Assembly: GCA_039029915.1 (NCBI GenBank)
Contig: JBCCFD010000166.1
Coordinates: forward strand, 1-14,881
Origin: QQUD01 sp039029915
Lineage (GTDB): Bacteria; Chloroflexota; Anaerolineae; Promineifilales; Promineifilaceae
DNA: 14,881 nt
Direction: 5' to 3'
In this document: one piece after another, positions 7,781-14,454 of the stretch
Position numbering within the stretch: position 1 is the stretch's first letter
Layout: each line of letters starts with the position of its first letter
Notes under the pieces: model-generated
Database searches by the model: none
The model's input: only the letters and a program-made list of their open reading frames with translations
Told to the model about the DNA's origin: nothing
Position numbers and translations under genes: made by a program

Positions 7781-9003
7781 GGCAGCTGGTCTCCCAATTC
7801 ACGAATAATAGTTTCTAAATCTTTGTCGCCCCGACCTGACAAGTTTACGATGATAATTTCATCTTTTGACATGGTGGGAGCCACTTTCATCACTTCAGCG
7901 ATAGCGTGAGACGATTCAAGGGCAGGAATGATGCCTTCGAGTTTGCTGAGCATCTTAACCCCTTCGAGCGCCTCATCATCGGTAGCGTAGGTATACCCAG
8001 CCCGCTCTTGGTCTCGAAGCCAAGCATGTTCAGGACCAACAGAAGGGTAGTCCAAACCAGCACTAATTGAGTGGGTTTCGGCAATTTGACCATCAGCTGT
8101 TTGCAAAAGATATGATTTTGTGCCGTGCAAAACACCGAGCCTAGCCTGTACACCGGTTGCATTTTCAGCACTGGCTGAAACGGCGAAGCGAGCAGCATGT
8201 TTACCAGATTCGATCCCACTGCCGCCAGCCTCAACGCCAACCATCTGAACGGCCGTATCATCAACAAATGGGTGGAATAATCCGATCGCATTGGAGCCCC
8301 CACCAACGCAGGCAATCAGCATATCAGGCAGTCGGCCTTCAGCCTCTAAGATTTGTTGCCGCGCCTCTTGCCCAATAACGCTTTGAAAGTCACGCACCAT
8401 CGTTGGATATGGATGCGGGCCTAAAGCAGACCCCAATAGGTAATAGCTGTCCCGAACGTTGGTTACCCAGTCGCGAATTGCTTCATTAATTGCATCTTTT
8501 AGCGTTTTACTGCCGCTAGAGACAGGCCGGACTTCCGTGCCAACCAGCTTCATGCGGAATACATTTGGCTGTTGGCGCGCAATATCAACCTCACCCATGT
8601 ACACAATACACTCCAAACCGAGAAGCGCACACGCTGTGGCTGTGCCAACGCCGTGCTGCCCTGCACCGGTTTCCGCAATGATGCGCTGCTTACCCATTCG
8701 CTTAGCCAACAGCGCCTGACCCAAAGCGTTGTTAATTTTATGAGCACCCGTATGGTTTAAATCTTCTCGCTTCAGATAAATTTTTGCGCCACCCAAATAG
8801 TCGGTCAGCCGACCAGCGTAAGAAAGCGGCGAAGTGCGCCCCACGTAAGTTTCTAGAAGATGATCAAGCTCTTCTTGAAATGTGGGATCAGCTTTGGCCT
8901 CGATGTAGGCCGCTTCTAGCTCATGCAGAGCGGGCATTAATGTTTCCGGCACAAATTGGCCGCCATATGGGCCAAATTTACTGGGCAATCTGGTTGATCT
9001 CAT
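7777..9003 (-). CDS. trpB: Tryptophan synthase beta subunit (TrpB1 type)
   Basis: A PLP-dependent enzyme of 408 residues that joins indole with L-serine to give tryptophan. Numbered from the chosen start, the PLP lysine is Lys89 in 'HTGAHKINN' and the catalytic glutamate is Glu111 in 'ETGAGQHG', both two residues offset from Salmonella Lys87 and Glu109. The PLP-phosphate loop 'GGGSNAIG' is present. The length fits the TrpB1 class that pairs with TrpA. I chose the ATG at 9003, with AAAGGA at 9010-9015 (spacing 6), because homology begins right after it ('KFGPYGGQFVPETL'). The frame remains open upstream to an ATG at 9078 that has a GGAGG (9090-9094). That extension of 25 residues falls inside a dispersed repeat whose other copy lacks this ATG, so it is probably not translated. 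trpA overlaps downstream. Confidence 0.96.
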   Translation of the reverse strand: MRSTRLPSKFGPYGGQFVPETLMPALHELEAAYIEAKADPTFQEELDHLLETYVGRTSPLSYAGRLTDYLGGAKIYLKREDLNHTGAHKINNALGQALLAKRMGKQRIIAETGAGQHGVGTATACALLGLECIVYMGEVDIARQQPNVFRMKLVGTEVRPVSSGSKTLKDAINEAIRDWVTNVRDSYYLLGSALGPHPYPTMVRDFQSVIGQEARQQILEAEGRLPDMLIACVGGGSNAIGLFHPFVDDTAVQMVGVEAGGSGIESGKHAARFAVSASAENATGVQARLGVLHGTKSYLLQTADGQIAETHSISAGLDYPSVGPEHAWLRDQERAGYTYATDDEALEGVKMLSKLEGIIPALESSHAIAEVMKVAPTMSKDEIIIVNLSGRGDKDLETIIRELGDQLP

Positions 9004-9035
9004 AAAATTTCCTTTAGTCTTTCCTTTTAGAAGTA

Positions 9036-9138
9036 TTAGGTAAAACGAAGTTCCTGCTTTGAATAAAACCACAGTCATAAACTTCGTTTCCTCCAGGTTC
9101 CAAAGTGCTAATCAACCAAGGTTTTCAATTTAGAAACT
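9036..9138 (-). repeat. Dispersed leader-like element, copy A (upstream of trpB)
   Basis: This 103-nt stretch, read on the minus strand, aligns end to end with 14455-14556 (+) at about 77% identity by hand count, with one gap. Both copies begin AGTTTCTAAATTGAAA, and the last 32 nt differ at only three positions (core ACTTCGTTTTAC). Inside this copy AAACGAAGTT and AACTTCGTTT form a perfect 10-bp hairpin (9080-9089 with 9043-9052). The element starts ten bases after the gntR stop and ends 32 bases before the trpB ATG. It may be a regulatory leader or a short interspersed repeat. Confidence 0.75.
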
Positions 9139-9147
9139 TCGGAACAC

Positions 9148-9942
9148 TTATTCCTCAAGTAAAAACGAAAAAATATCGGGTGAATATTCATCCAGCATTT
9201 TCAGCTGGCTTTTTGTCCGCTTTCCAAAGTGCTCCACCGTCATCACAAAGCTATCCTGCTTTAAAATTGCTTCGTCGTATAAAATAGGTTGTCCACCTTG
9301 ATTAAAGCTAATGCGATAAGAGAGCCAGGCGGGCTGTCCAGCTTTCGTTTGTAGCAGCACTGCTTCTTTTTCAGCCAAAACAATCGGTTGCAACAGCTCT
9401 TTTGCCATCGTTAGGTTCTGACCAATTGCTTTTTGCAGGGCTGAATAAAGTGAGGTGTTGGGCTGAATCTGGTTGGCTACATGAAGAAACTGGTTGGGTA
9501 AAAAGGAACGTTGATATGCAAATGGCGTCCCGTTACGAATTCGCAAGCGCTCCAACAGCACAACGGCCGTTTCTTCAGGTAAGCGTAGAACTTGGCAGGC
9601 ACTTGGTATAAAAACGGCCGTTTTCACCCCCACTATCTTTGTTTCCACATTACCTGTAGGACGACGGTGCAATTCATCGCTTAAGCTAAAGAGTTGAAAT
9701 TGCTCCTCTTGCAAATTGGGGTCTGCTACAAAAGTCCCGACCCCGTGCTCGGATTGAAGAATGCCGTCATCAACCAAAACCTGAATCGCCTTCCGAATAG
9801 TCATCAAAGTCGTGTTAAATTGCTCAGCTAGCTCCTTTTGGGATGGTAATTTATCACCCGGAGAAAGTGTACCGGCATTAATCTGAGCCTGAATCTGATG
9901 GGCAAACTTTAAATATCTTGGCAAAAAGCGGTTTGTATTCAT
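9148..9942 (-). CDS. GntR family transcriptional regulator (HutC/UTRA type)
   Basis: A 264-residue DNA-binding regulator. The N-terminal winged helix-turn-helix (about 8-73) shows the GntR pattern 'GD.LPSQKELAEQFNTTLMTIRKAIQVLVDDG' split over 29-60 and the wing 'HGVGTFV' (66-72). The C-terminal UTRA ligand domain (about 95-245) contains 'VVLLERLRIRNGTPFAYQRS' and ends in the usual strand-rich segment. UTRA members sense small molecules such as sugars, histidine-pathway intermediates or phosphonates; the ligand here cannot be told. It is transcribed towards trpBA, 144 bases before the trpB start, and its own promoter carries an operator-like nested palindrome, which suggests autoregulation. 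Two ACGGCCGT palindromes, only 51 bases apart, lie within it. No clear ribosome binding site precedes the ATG. Confidence 0.92.
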   Translation of the reverse strand: MNTNRFLPRYLKFAHQIQAQINAGTLSPGDKLPSQKELAEQFNTTLMTIRKAIQVLVDDGILQSEHGVGTFVADPNLQEEQFQLFSLSDELHRRPTGNVETKIVGVKTAVFIPSACQVLRLPEETAVVLLERLRIRNGTPFAYQRSFLPNQFLHVANQIQPNTSLYSALQKAIGQNLTMAKELLQPIVLAEKEAVLLQTKAGQPAWLSYRISFNQGGQPILYDEAILKQDSFVMTVEHFGKRTKSQLKMLDEYSPDIFSFLLEE

Positions 9943-9954
9943 AACATAATGATA

Positions 9955-9982
9955 TAGAGTTATAGAACTCTAAATCTTAGAG
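9955..9982 (-). promoter_or_regulatory. Nested palindromic operator at the gntR transcription start
   Basis: Three arms are seen: TAGAGTT (9955-9961), AACTCTA (9966-9972) and TTAGAG (9977-9982). The middle region is the exact reverse complement of the left arm (7 bp, 4-base spacer) and, shifted, CTCTAA (9968-9973) pairs with the right arm (6 bp, 3-base spacer). The first palindrome contains a GT..TA..AC-like core as in HutC-type operators. It covers the predicted start site of the promoter at 9985-10013, so binding there would block transcription. Autoregulation is inferred. Confidence 0.55.
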
Positions 9983-9984
9983 GG

Positions 9985-10013
9985 AGAATATCACAGCTAA
10001 TTCTTGTTGTCAA
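9985..10013 (-). promoter_or_regulatory. Sigma-70-type promoter of the gntR regulator gene
   Basis: On the minus strand a consensus -35 TTGACA (10008-10013) is followed, after exactly 17 bases, by a -10 TATTCT (9985-9990). The start site would fall near 9978, inside the palindromic operator and about 36 bases before the regulator's ATG at 9942. The same transcript could continue through the leader element into trpBA, since no terminator is seen between them. Confidence 0.7.
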
Positions 10014-10245
10014 AGGCTGCTGTCTTTTGGATTACAAATTGGCTGTCAGGTTTTCTGATTGCTCACACCCCATTGAAAGACGAGAAACGACAAAACCAGC
10101 ATCAGTCAATTAGAAACTTAGATTTAAGATTGCCAATCACCCAGACAACACGGATAATAGAAGATATAAGTAGTGCGTTGCAGGTGGCCCGCTACAAAGA
10201 GCACCTAACACCTGACACTTGATAAAAACTATAGGAGCAACACAG
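10014..10245. other. Non-coding stretch upstream of the two-helix membrane protein gene
   Basis: Together with the gntR promoter/operator this makes a 303-base gap. Apart from the AGGAG ribosome binding site at 10233-10237 for the next gene, I see no convincing gene or palindrome. A reading frame opened by TTG at 10004 lacks a ribosome binding site and protein-like composition. A CAATTAGAAAC motif at 10110-10120 resembles the first bases of the dispersed leader element in inverse orientation, but the similarity does not continue. Confidence 0.5.
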
Positions 10246-10917
10246 ATGCCCAAACAAATAGAAAAATGGTACAGCCGACTGACACGCACGGGGCGGATTT
10301 TGCTATACGCAGCAATCGTGGGGCTCGTTTGGCTGATCTTTCGCTTATTAGATGCCATTTTTGGATTTTTACCGGAGCTTAACCAAGCGCTCAATATCAC
10401 CTTTTTGGTATTGAATATTATTGCCATTCTACTGATCACTTTCGTGGTAGCTCAGGCGTCAGCTATCATTTACATGATGAACCAAGAGGGTGAAATGTAT
10501 CGTGAAATGATGACGAAGGGCCGACGAGGTGGCAATCAGCTAGAGCAACTTGGGGGGCGTCGAGATCAGGGAAGTATGTCTCGTAGAGGGGCAAAAAATA
10601 TGCGCGTTGCATCTGCAGGGCATCTTTCCGTCGACAATATTAACCAAAAATATCCGGCTCGTTGGTATCGTCAGGCCACGGTCATTGAAGATTGGAAAGA
10701 AATCCAAGAAGCTGGAACGTACGCCCTTTCGGCAGATAAGAAAAAGAAAGTTGAAATTATTGACGCCACGGAAGTGGGTGGTGGTTATTTGATTGGTACT
10801 TGGGACGGCCGTTTTGTGAAATGGCAACGCAATTTAGTTCTTAACAAAAAAAAGGGTCGGCCCCAATCATACTCGACATTACGCAACGCCAAGAAACAGC
10901 TGCCTAAACTGTTATGA
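10246..10917 (+). CDS. Unrecognised two-helix membrane protein with basic C-terminal domain
   Basis: I do not recognise this 223-residue protein. A short basic N-terminus is followed by two hydrophobic helices (about 17-40 and 50-77), then a soluble, lysine/arginine-rich C-terminal part of about 145 residues. That part has two pieces: a Gly/Arg/Gln-rich, probably flexible linker (about 88-115) and a more ordered segment with 'PARWYRQATVIEDWKEIQEA' and 'GGGYLIGTWDGRFVKWQRN', which looks like small beta strands. The ATG at 10246 has AGGAG eight bases upstream; an in-frame TTG at 10219 is less likely. Its stop overlaps the rarD start as ATGA, so it is co-translated with the transporter. An ACGGCCGT palindrome lies at 10805-10812. 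A membrane-anchored accessory or nucleic-acid/anion-binding role is possible but unsupported. Confidence 0.85.
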   Translation: MPKQIEKWYSRLTRTGRILLYAAIVGLVWLIFRLLDAIFGFLPELNQALNITFLVLNIIAILLITFVVAQASAIIYMMNQEGEMYREMMTKGRRGGNQLEQLGGRRDQGSMSRRGAKNMRVASAGHLSVDNINQKYPARWYRQATVIEDWKEIQEAGTYALSADKKKKVEIIDATEVGGGYLIGTWDGRFVKWQRNLVLNKKKGRPQSYSTLRNAKKQLPKLL

Positions 10918-11795
10918 ACAAGGGCGTTCTATACGCAATCAGTGCCTACACAACTTGGGGCATACTGCCTTTATTTTGGAAACTCCTTCAAGACGTTCCA
11001 GCCATTGAAACCTTAGGCCATCGCACCATATGGTCCCTCGTTTTTGTTGTGGGGCTTTTGGCGTATAAACAAGATTGGTCTTGGCTGGCTAGCGCGCGCA
11101 AAAACCCAAAAGCGTATCGCGTATTTTTACTTTCTGCCCTCCTGGTTGGCTCAAATTGGCTCATTTTTATTTGGGCTGTAAATGCTGGCTATGTTGTGGA
11201 AGCCAGTTTAGGGTACTTTATCAACCCCTTGCTAAGTGTCGTTATGGGGGTTGTATTTTTAAAGGAACGGCTGCGGCGAAATCAGTGGCTGGCAGTTTTT
11301 ATTGCGTTCTTAGGCGTTGTTTATTTAACCATTTCAGTTGGTTCTCCACCGTGGATTGCCTTATCGTTGGCGGGAACTTTTGGCATTTATGGATTAATTC
11401 GCAAAACGGCTCCGCTGGGGTCTATTCATGCGCTTGGCTTTGAAACCGCCATCCTCACCCCTATTGCATTAACCTATTTTATTTTTATTGAAAGCAGCGG
11501 TGCTGGACACTTTTTTTCAAGCTGGCAAACGGCCGTTTTATTTGCCTTAAGTGGTGCGTTTACGGCCATCCCATTGCTCTTATTTGGTGCCGGCGCACGT
11601 TTAATCAATCTCAGCACGATTGGAATCTTGCAATACATAGCGCCAACCCTCCAATTCTTGATTGGTTTATTCATCTTCCAAGAACCGTTCACCCAGAGTC
11701 AGCTTATTGGCTATAGCATTATTTGGTGTGCGCTGCTTATTTACGCATTGGACGGTGTGCGAAACGGCCGTTTGCAGCCAAAATTAGCAAGCTAA
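10914..11795 (+). CDS. rarD: RarD-type EamA/DMT superfamily transporter
   Basis: A 293-residue polytopic inner-membrane protein with about ten helices in two EamA repeats. RarD-specific stretches are clear: 'GVLYAISAYTTWGILPLFWKLL' split over 4-25, 'GHRTIWSLVF' (35-44), 'NWLIFIWAVNAGYVVEASLGYF' near 80-103 followed by 'INPLLSV', and 'KERLRRNQWLAV'. RarD was named for chloramphenicol sensitivity in Pseudomonas/E. coli work, but its natural substrate is uncertain; the superfamily exports metabolites and amino acids. The start is the ATG of an ATGA overlap with the preceding membrane-protein gene and has no own Shine-Dalgarno sequence, which indicates translational coupling. Two AAACGGCCGTTT palindromes occur (11527-11538 and 11762-11773). 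Confidence 0.92.
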   Translation: MNKGVLYAISAYTTWGILPLFWKLLQDVPAIETLGHRTIWSLVFVVGLLAYKQDWSWLASARKNPKAYRVFLLSALLVGSNWLIFIWAVNAGYVVEASLGYFINPLLSVVMGVVFLKERLRRNQWLAVFIAFLGVVYLTISVGSPPWIALSLAGTFGIYGLIRKTAPLGSIHALGFETAILTPIALTYFIFIESSGAGHFFSSWQTAVLFALSGAFTAIPLLLFGAGARLINLSTIGILQYIAPTLQFLIGLFIFQEPFTQSQLIGYSIIWCALLIYALDGVRNGRLQPKLAS

Positions 11796-11945
11796 ACGAC
11801 CGTCTAAAAATAAATTCTCTTTAAAGCTTAGGTCATTAGAAGAGCAGCCATCATTTCCATGAATTATTGATGGACGAGCACGAAGACCAAAAAAACAGGT
11901 TTAAAGGAATTTGGAACAGAGAAATCGGAAAATTAAGGAGAAAGT

Positions 11946-13685
11946 ATGTCACAATCAAAAGATGAGACCTATGCGCATAAATGGGGATTTAAAGATACAC
12001 GCTTTGTCGCAAATCCCGACTTTACAGTGACTGTCACAGGTGACCGATATGAAATTTCTGGCACAACTATGCCGGAATTTCTCCCCTTTGTTGAAGAAAT
12101 GCTCGACATCAAAATCGACTTAAACGATCGGAAAACAGAAGTTGAAAATAAGCCTATCGCTCAGCCGCATGTAAATGATGCGTTTTGCAAAACTCTTACC
12201 GACACCTTTCCAAGTTCTCAGTACACTCAAGATAACAATATTCGCTTAGTTCATAGTCATGGGCAAACCACGGCCGACGAAGTAAATAGGGTACTTTATG
12301 ATCAGCTTGATCGCACCGTTGACCTTGTTTTCTACCCCGAAAGCGAAGCCGATGTTCAAAAAATCATAGACCTTGCTGAAGAGCACAATGTTTGCCTCGT
12401 GCCGTATGGTGGTGGTACCAGCGTTAGCAGCGCGCTACAGCTCCCTCTTAACGAAAAGCGAATGATCGTAGCCGTCAGCATGATGAGACTCAATCAAATT
12501 GAGTGGTTTGATAAAGAAAACTATCGAATTTGCGTGCAGGCGGGTATGACCGGCAAACAGCTTGAAAAAGTGCTTGCCAAGGAAGGTTTCACTTGCGGGC
12601 ACGAGCCCGATAGCATGGAACTTTCGACTGTTGGGGGCTGGATTGCTACCAATGCCAGCGGCATGAAGAAAAATCGCTATGGCAACATTGAAGATATCGT
12701 TGAAAATGTAACTATGATCACCCCGAACGGCACATTGACTCACGCTCAAAACATGCCAAGAACATCCATCGGGATTCGTCCAGATGCCTTTTTCTTTGGC
12801 AGTGAAGGCAATTTAGGTTTAATTACCAAAGCCGTTTTGAAAGTGCACAAACTTCCTGAAAAGGTAAAGTTTGCCTCGTTTGTCTTCCCAAACTTTAAAT
12901 ATGGCGTTGCATTTTTGTACGATCTAACCCGCAGCGGCACAATTCCGGCCAGTGTCCGGCTCCTTGATAATATTCAGTTCCGCTTTGGCTCCGCTTTAAA
13001 ACCAACGCCAACTAGCCAAGAAAAAATGATGAGTAATATTCAAAAATTTTTCCTGCTCAATGTCAAAGGATTTGACCCTGACAAGCTTTGTGCAGCCACC
13101 GTCGTTATGGAGGGATCTTCAGAAGAAGTTGAATTCCAAAACAAGGTGATCAACCGCATTGGCAAAAAGCACCAAGGGATCGCTGGCGGTGAAGGGAATG
13201 GCAAGCGGGGCTACAAACTAACTTATGCTATCGCTTATATTCGTGATTTTCTAGCCAATTTTCACATCATTGGTGAGACATATGAAACGACAGTGGCCTG
13301 GGATAAAATTGAAGCCGTCATTGACGCCGTCGCAGAAAGAGCGGTTGAGCTTCATGCCGATTACAATTTGCCGGGAAAGGCGTACGTTTCCCCGCGTATT
13401 TCACAGGTGTATCACACGGGCGTTTGCATTTACTTTACCCATGGATTTTCCACAAAAGGGGTTGAAAATCCCGAAAAGGTATTTAGTGAAATTGAACACA
13501 GCCTGCGCCAAACGATTATGGAAGCGGGTGGCTCGGTTTCTCACCATCACGGAGTTGGCAAAATCCGTAAAGATTTTATGAAACAGACGCTGTCGCCAGC
13601 CACCATTAATTTGATTAAAGATATTAAAAAAGCAAATGATCCCAAAAACATCTTCGGTATTCGAAACAATGTTTTTGCAGAATAA
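11946..13685 (+). CDS. FAD-dependent alkylglycerone-phosphate synthase-like enzyme (AGPS family)
   Basis: A 579-residue flavoprotein of the VAO/GlcD superfamily. The closest family I recognise is alkyldihydroxyacetone-phosphate synthase (EC 2.5.1.26), which swaps the acyl chain of acyl-DHAP for a fatty alcohol and forms the ether bond of ether lipids. Signatures along the protein: 'HKWGFKD' (11-17); FAD pyrophosphate loop 'VPYGGGTSVS' (152-161); 'CGHEPDSMELSTVGGW' (217-232) and 'ASGMKKNRYGNIED' (237-250); 'FGSEGNLGLIT' (284-294); 'PASVRLLDN' (334-342); 'RGYKLTYAIAYIRD' (421-434); 'GETYETTVAWD' (443-453); and the His triad with 'SHHHGVGK' (532-539), the active-site histidines of AGPS. AAGGAG at 11935-11940 sets the start. 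It leads a tight row with a 34-residue protein and a Crp-family regulator. A different oxidase activity in this lineage cannot be excluded. Confidence 0.88.
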   Translation: MSQSKDETYAHKWGFKDTRFVANPDFTVTVTGDRYEISGTTMPEFLPFVEEMLDIKIDLNDRKTEVENKPIAQPHVNDAFCKTLTDTFPSSQYTQDNNIRLVHSHGQTTADEVNRVLYDQLDRTVDLVFYPESEADVQKIIDLAEEHNVCLVPYGGGTSVSSALQLPLNEKRMIVAVSMMRLNQIEWFDKENYRICVQAGMTGKQLEKVLAKEGFTCGHEPDSMELSTVGGWIATNASGMKKNRYGNIEDIVENVTMITPNGTLTHAQNMPRTSIGIRPDAFFFGSEGNLGLITKAVLKVHKLPEKVKFASFVFPNFKYGVAFLYDLTRSGTIPASVRLLDNIQFRFGSALKPTPTSQEKMMSNIQKFFLLNVKGFDPDKLCAATVVMEGSSEEVEFQNKVINRIGKKHQGIAGGEGNGKRGYKLTYAIAYIRDFLANFHIIGETYETTVAWDKIEAVIDAVAERAVELHADYNLPGKAYVSPRISQVYHTGVCIYFTHGFSTKGVENPEKVFSEIEHSLRQTIMEAGGSVSHHHGVGKIRKDFMKQTLSPATINLIKDIKKANDPKNIFGIRNNVFAE

Positions 13686-13698
13686 TAGGAGACACAAA

Positions 13699-13803
13699 AT
13701 GAACCCCATCGCCATCTTTTTTCTTAGCCTAATATCACTCCTCTTTATTGTTTCAGTCGTTGCGCCTCAGATCGAGGCTCGCATGAATAAGAAAGACGAA
13801 TAA
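13699..13803 (+). CDS. Predicted 34-residue single-helix membrane microprotein
   Basis: A short open frame starts at ATG 13699 and ends at TAA 13801-13803. It has a good ribosome binding site (AGGAG at 13687-13691, spacing 7) and lies 13 bases after the AGPS-like gene and 5 bases before the regulator's start. The product has one hydrophobic segment (about residues 3-22, Ile/Leu/Phe/Val-rich) and a charged tail ending K-K-D-E, the layout of a membrane-anchored small protein. The tight spacing on both sides and the absence of other coding content in the gap support it as real. I do not recognise a family; a helper of the lipid enzyme is only a guess. Confidence 0.6.
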   Translation: MNPIAIFFLSLISLLFIVSVVAPQIEARMNKKDE

Positions 13804-13808
13804 AAGTA

Positions 13809-14423
13809 TTGATCAATAAAACGCTAGACCTCAATCATCTTAAGCAGCTAAAAACGCAGCTTACGCTTTGGGCATCGCTTGATGAAGATGAATGGCGCGA
13901 GCTTTCGCAAATTTTTCATACAGCAAGAGCTCGCCCAAAAACGGCCGTTTCTCATCCAGGTGACCAAGCCAGCAATCTAATTTTTGTCTGCAAAGGGCTG
14001 CTTCGCTTTTACTATCTCTCAGAGTCAGGAAAAGAAACAAACAAAGCGTTTGTAGCTGAAAATGAGTTTGCTGGCCCATTAGCCAGTGCCCAACTGGGAC
14101 TCCCCCTCTACTTTGGCATCGAGGCTCTTGAAGAAACGACCATGCTTGTGGCACCCTTTGAAGCGTTCACAGCCTTGTACGACCAGGCACCCGCCTTTGA
14201 ACGCTTAGGTCGAAAGCTAGCTGAGCTGCTATTAATTCGTAAAGAGTTACGCATGCGCAGTATGCTTGAGCAAACGGCCACCGAGCGTTATTTAGATTTT
14301 GTCAAAAAAAACCCGTCACTTATTGAACGCATTCCCCAATATCATCTCGCCACCTATTTAGGCATTACAGAAGTCTCACTTTCACGCTTAAAACGGGAAA
14401 TCACCCCTAATATTATCATTTGA
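13809..14423 (+). CDS. Crp/Fnr family transcriptional regulator
   Basis: A 204-residue regulator with an N-terminal cyclic-nucleotide-binding-like beta-roll (about 20-125, with 'GDQASNLIFVCKGLLRFYYL' at 51-70), a long dimer helix (about 128-160) and a C-terminal helix-turn-helix ('PQYHLATYLGITEVSLSRLK', 176-195). The pattern 'RYLDFVKKNPSLIERIPQ..LA.YLGIT..SLSR' is that of the simpler Crp group common in Bacteroidota and other phyla; the canonical cAMP-binding Arg/Ser pair of E. coli CRP is not seen, so the ligand is unknown. No ATG is available in frame between the upstream stop and the conserved region, so the start is taken as TTG at 13809, five bases after the microprotein's stop; its ribosome binding site is weak. 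Probably cotranscribed with the AGPS-like gene and may control it. One AAACGGCCGTTT palindrome occurs near its start. Confidence 0.88.
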   Translation: MINKTLDLNHLKQLKTQLTLWASLDEDEWRELSQIFHTARARPKTAVSHPGDQASNLIFVCKGLLRFYYLSESGKETNKAFVAENEFAGPLASAQLGLPLYFGIEALEETTMLVAPFEAFTALYDQAPAFERLGRKLAELLLIRKELRMRSMLEQTATERYLDFVKKNPSLIERIPQYHLATYLGITEVSLSRLKREITPNIII

Positions 14424-14454
14424 TAAGGCAATCTATTTTTAACCCCGATACAGT

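Noticed and set aside
9060..9138. trp attenuator, T-box or Trp leader peptide before trpB
   Set aside because: No run of Trp codons, no T-box sequence, and no terminator with U tract in the leader.
9611..9624. AAAACGGCCGTTTT inside gntR as a specific regulator-binding site
   Set aside because: The same core occurs 11 more times in unrelated genes, so it is better explained as the iterated palindrome than as a local operator.
10060..10125. Possible third copy of the dispersed leader element
   Set aside because: Only short stretches resemble it (CAATTAGAAAC inverted, GAGAAACGAC direct) and no continuous alignment of the element can be made.
10004..10222. 72-residue plus-strand frame before the two-helix membrane protein gene
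   Set aside because: TTG start without ribosome binding site, not protein-like in composition, and it overlaps the region needed for the promoter.
11848..11873. CCATCA...TGATGG inverted repeat between rarD and the AGPS-like gene
   Set aside because: Six base pairs with a 14-base loop and no T tract; too weak to call a terminator or operator.
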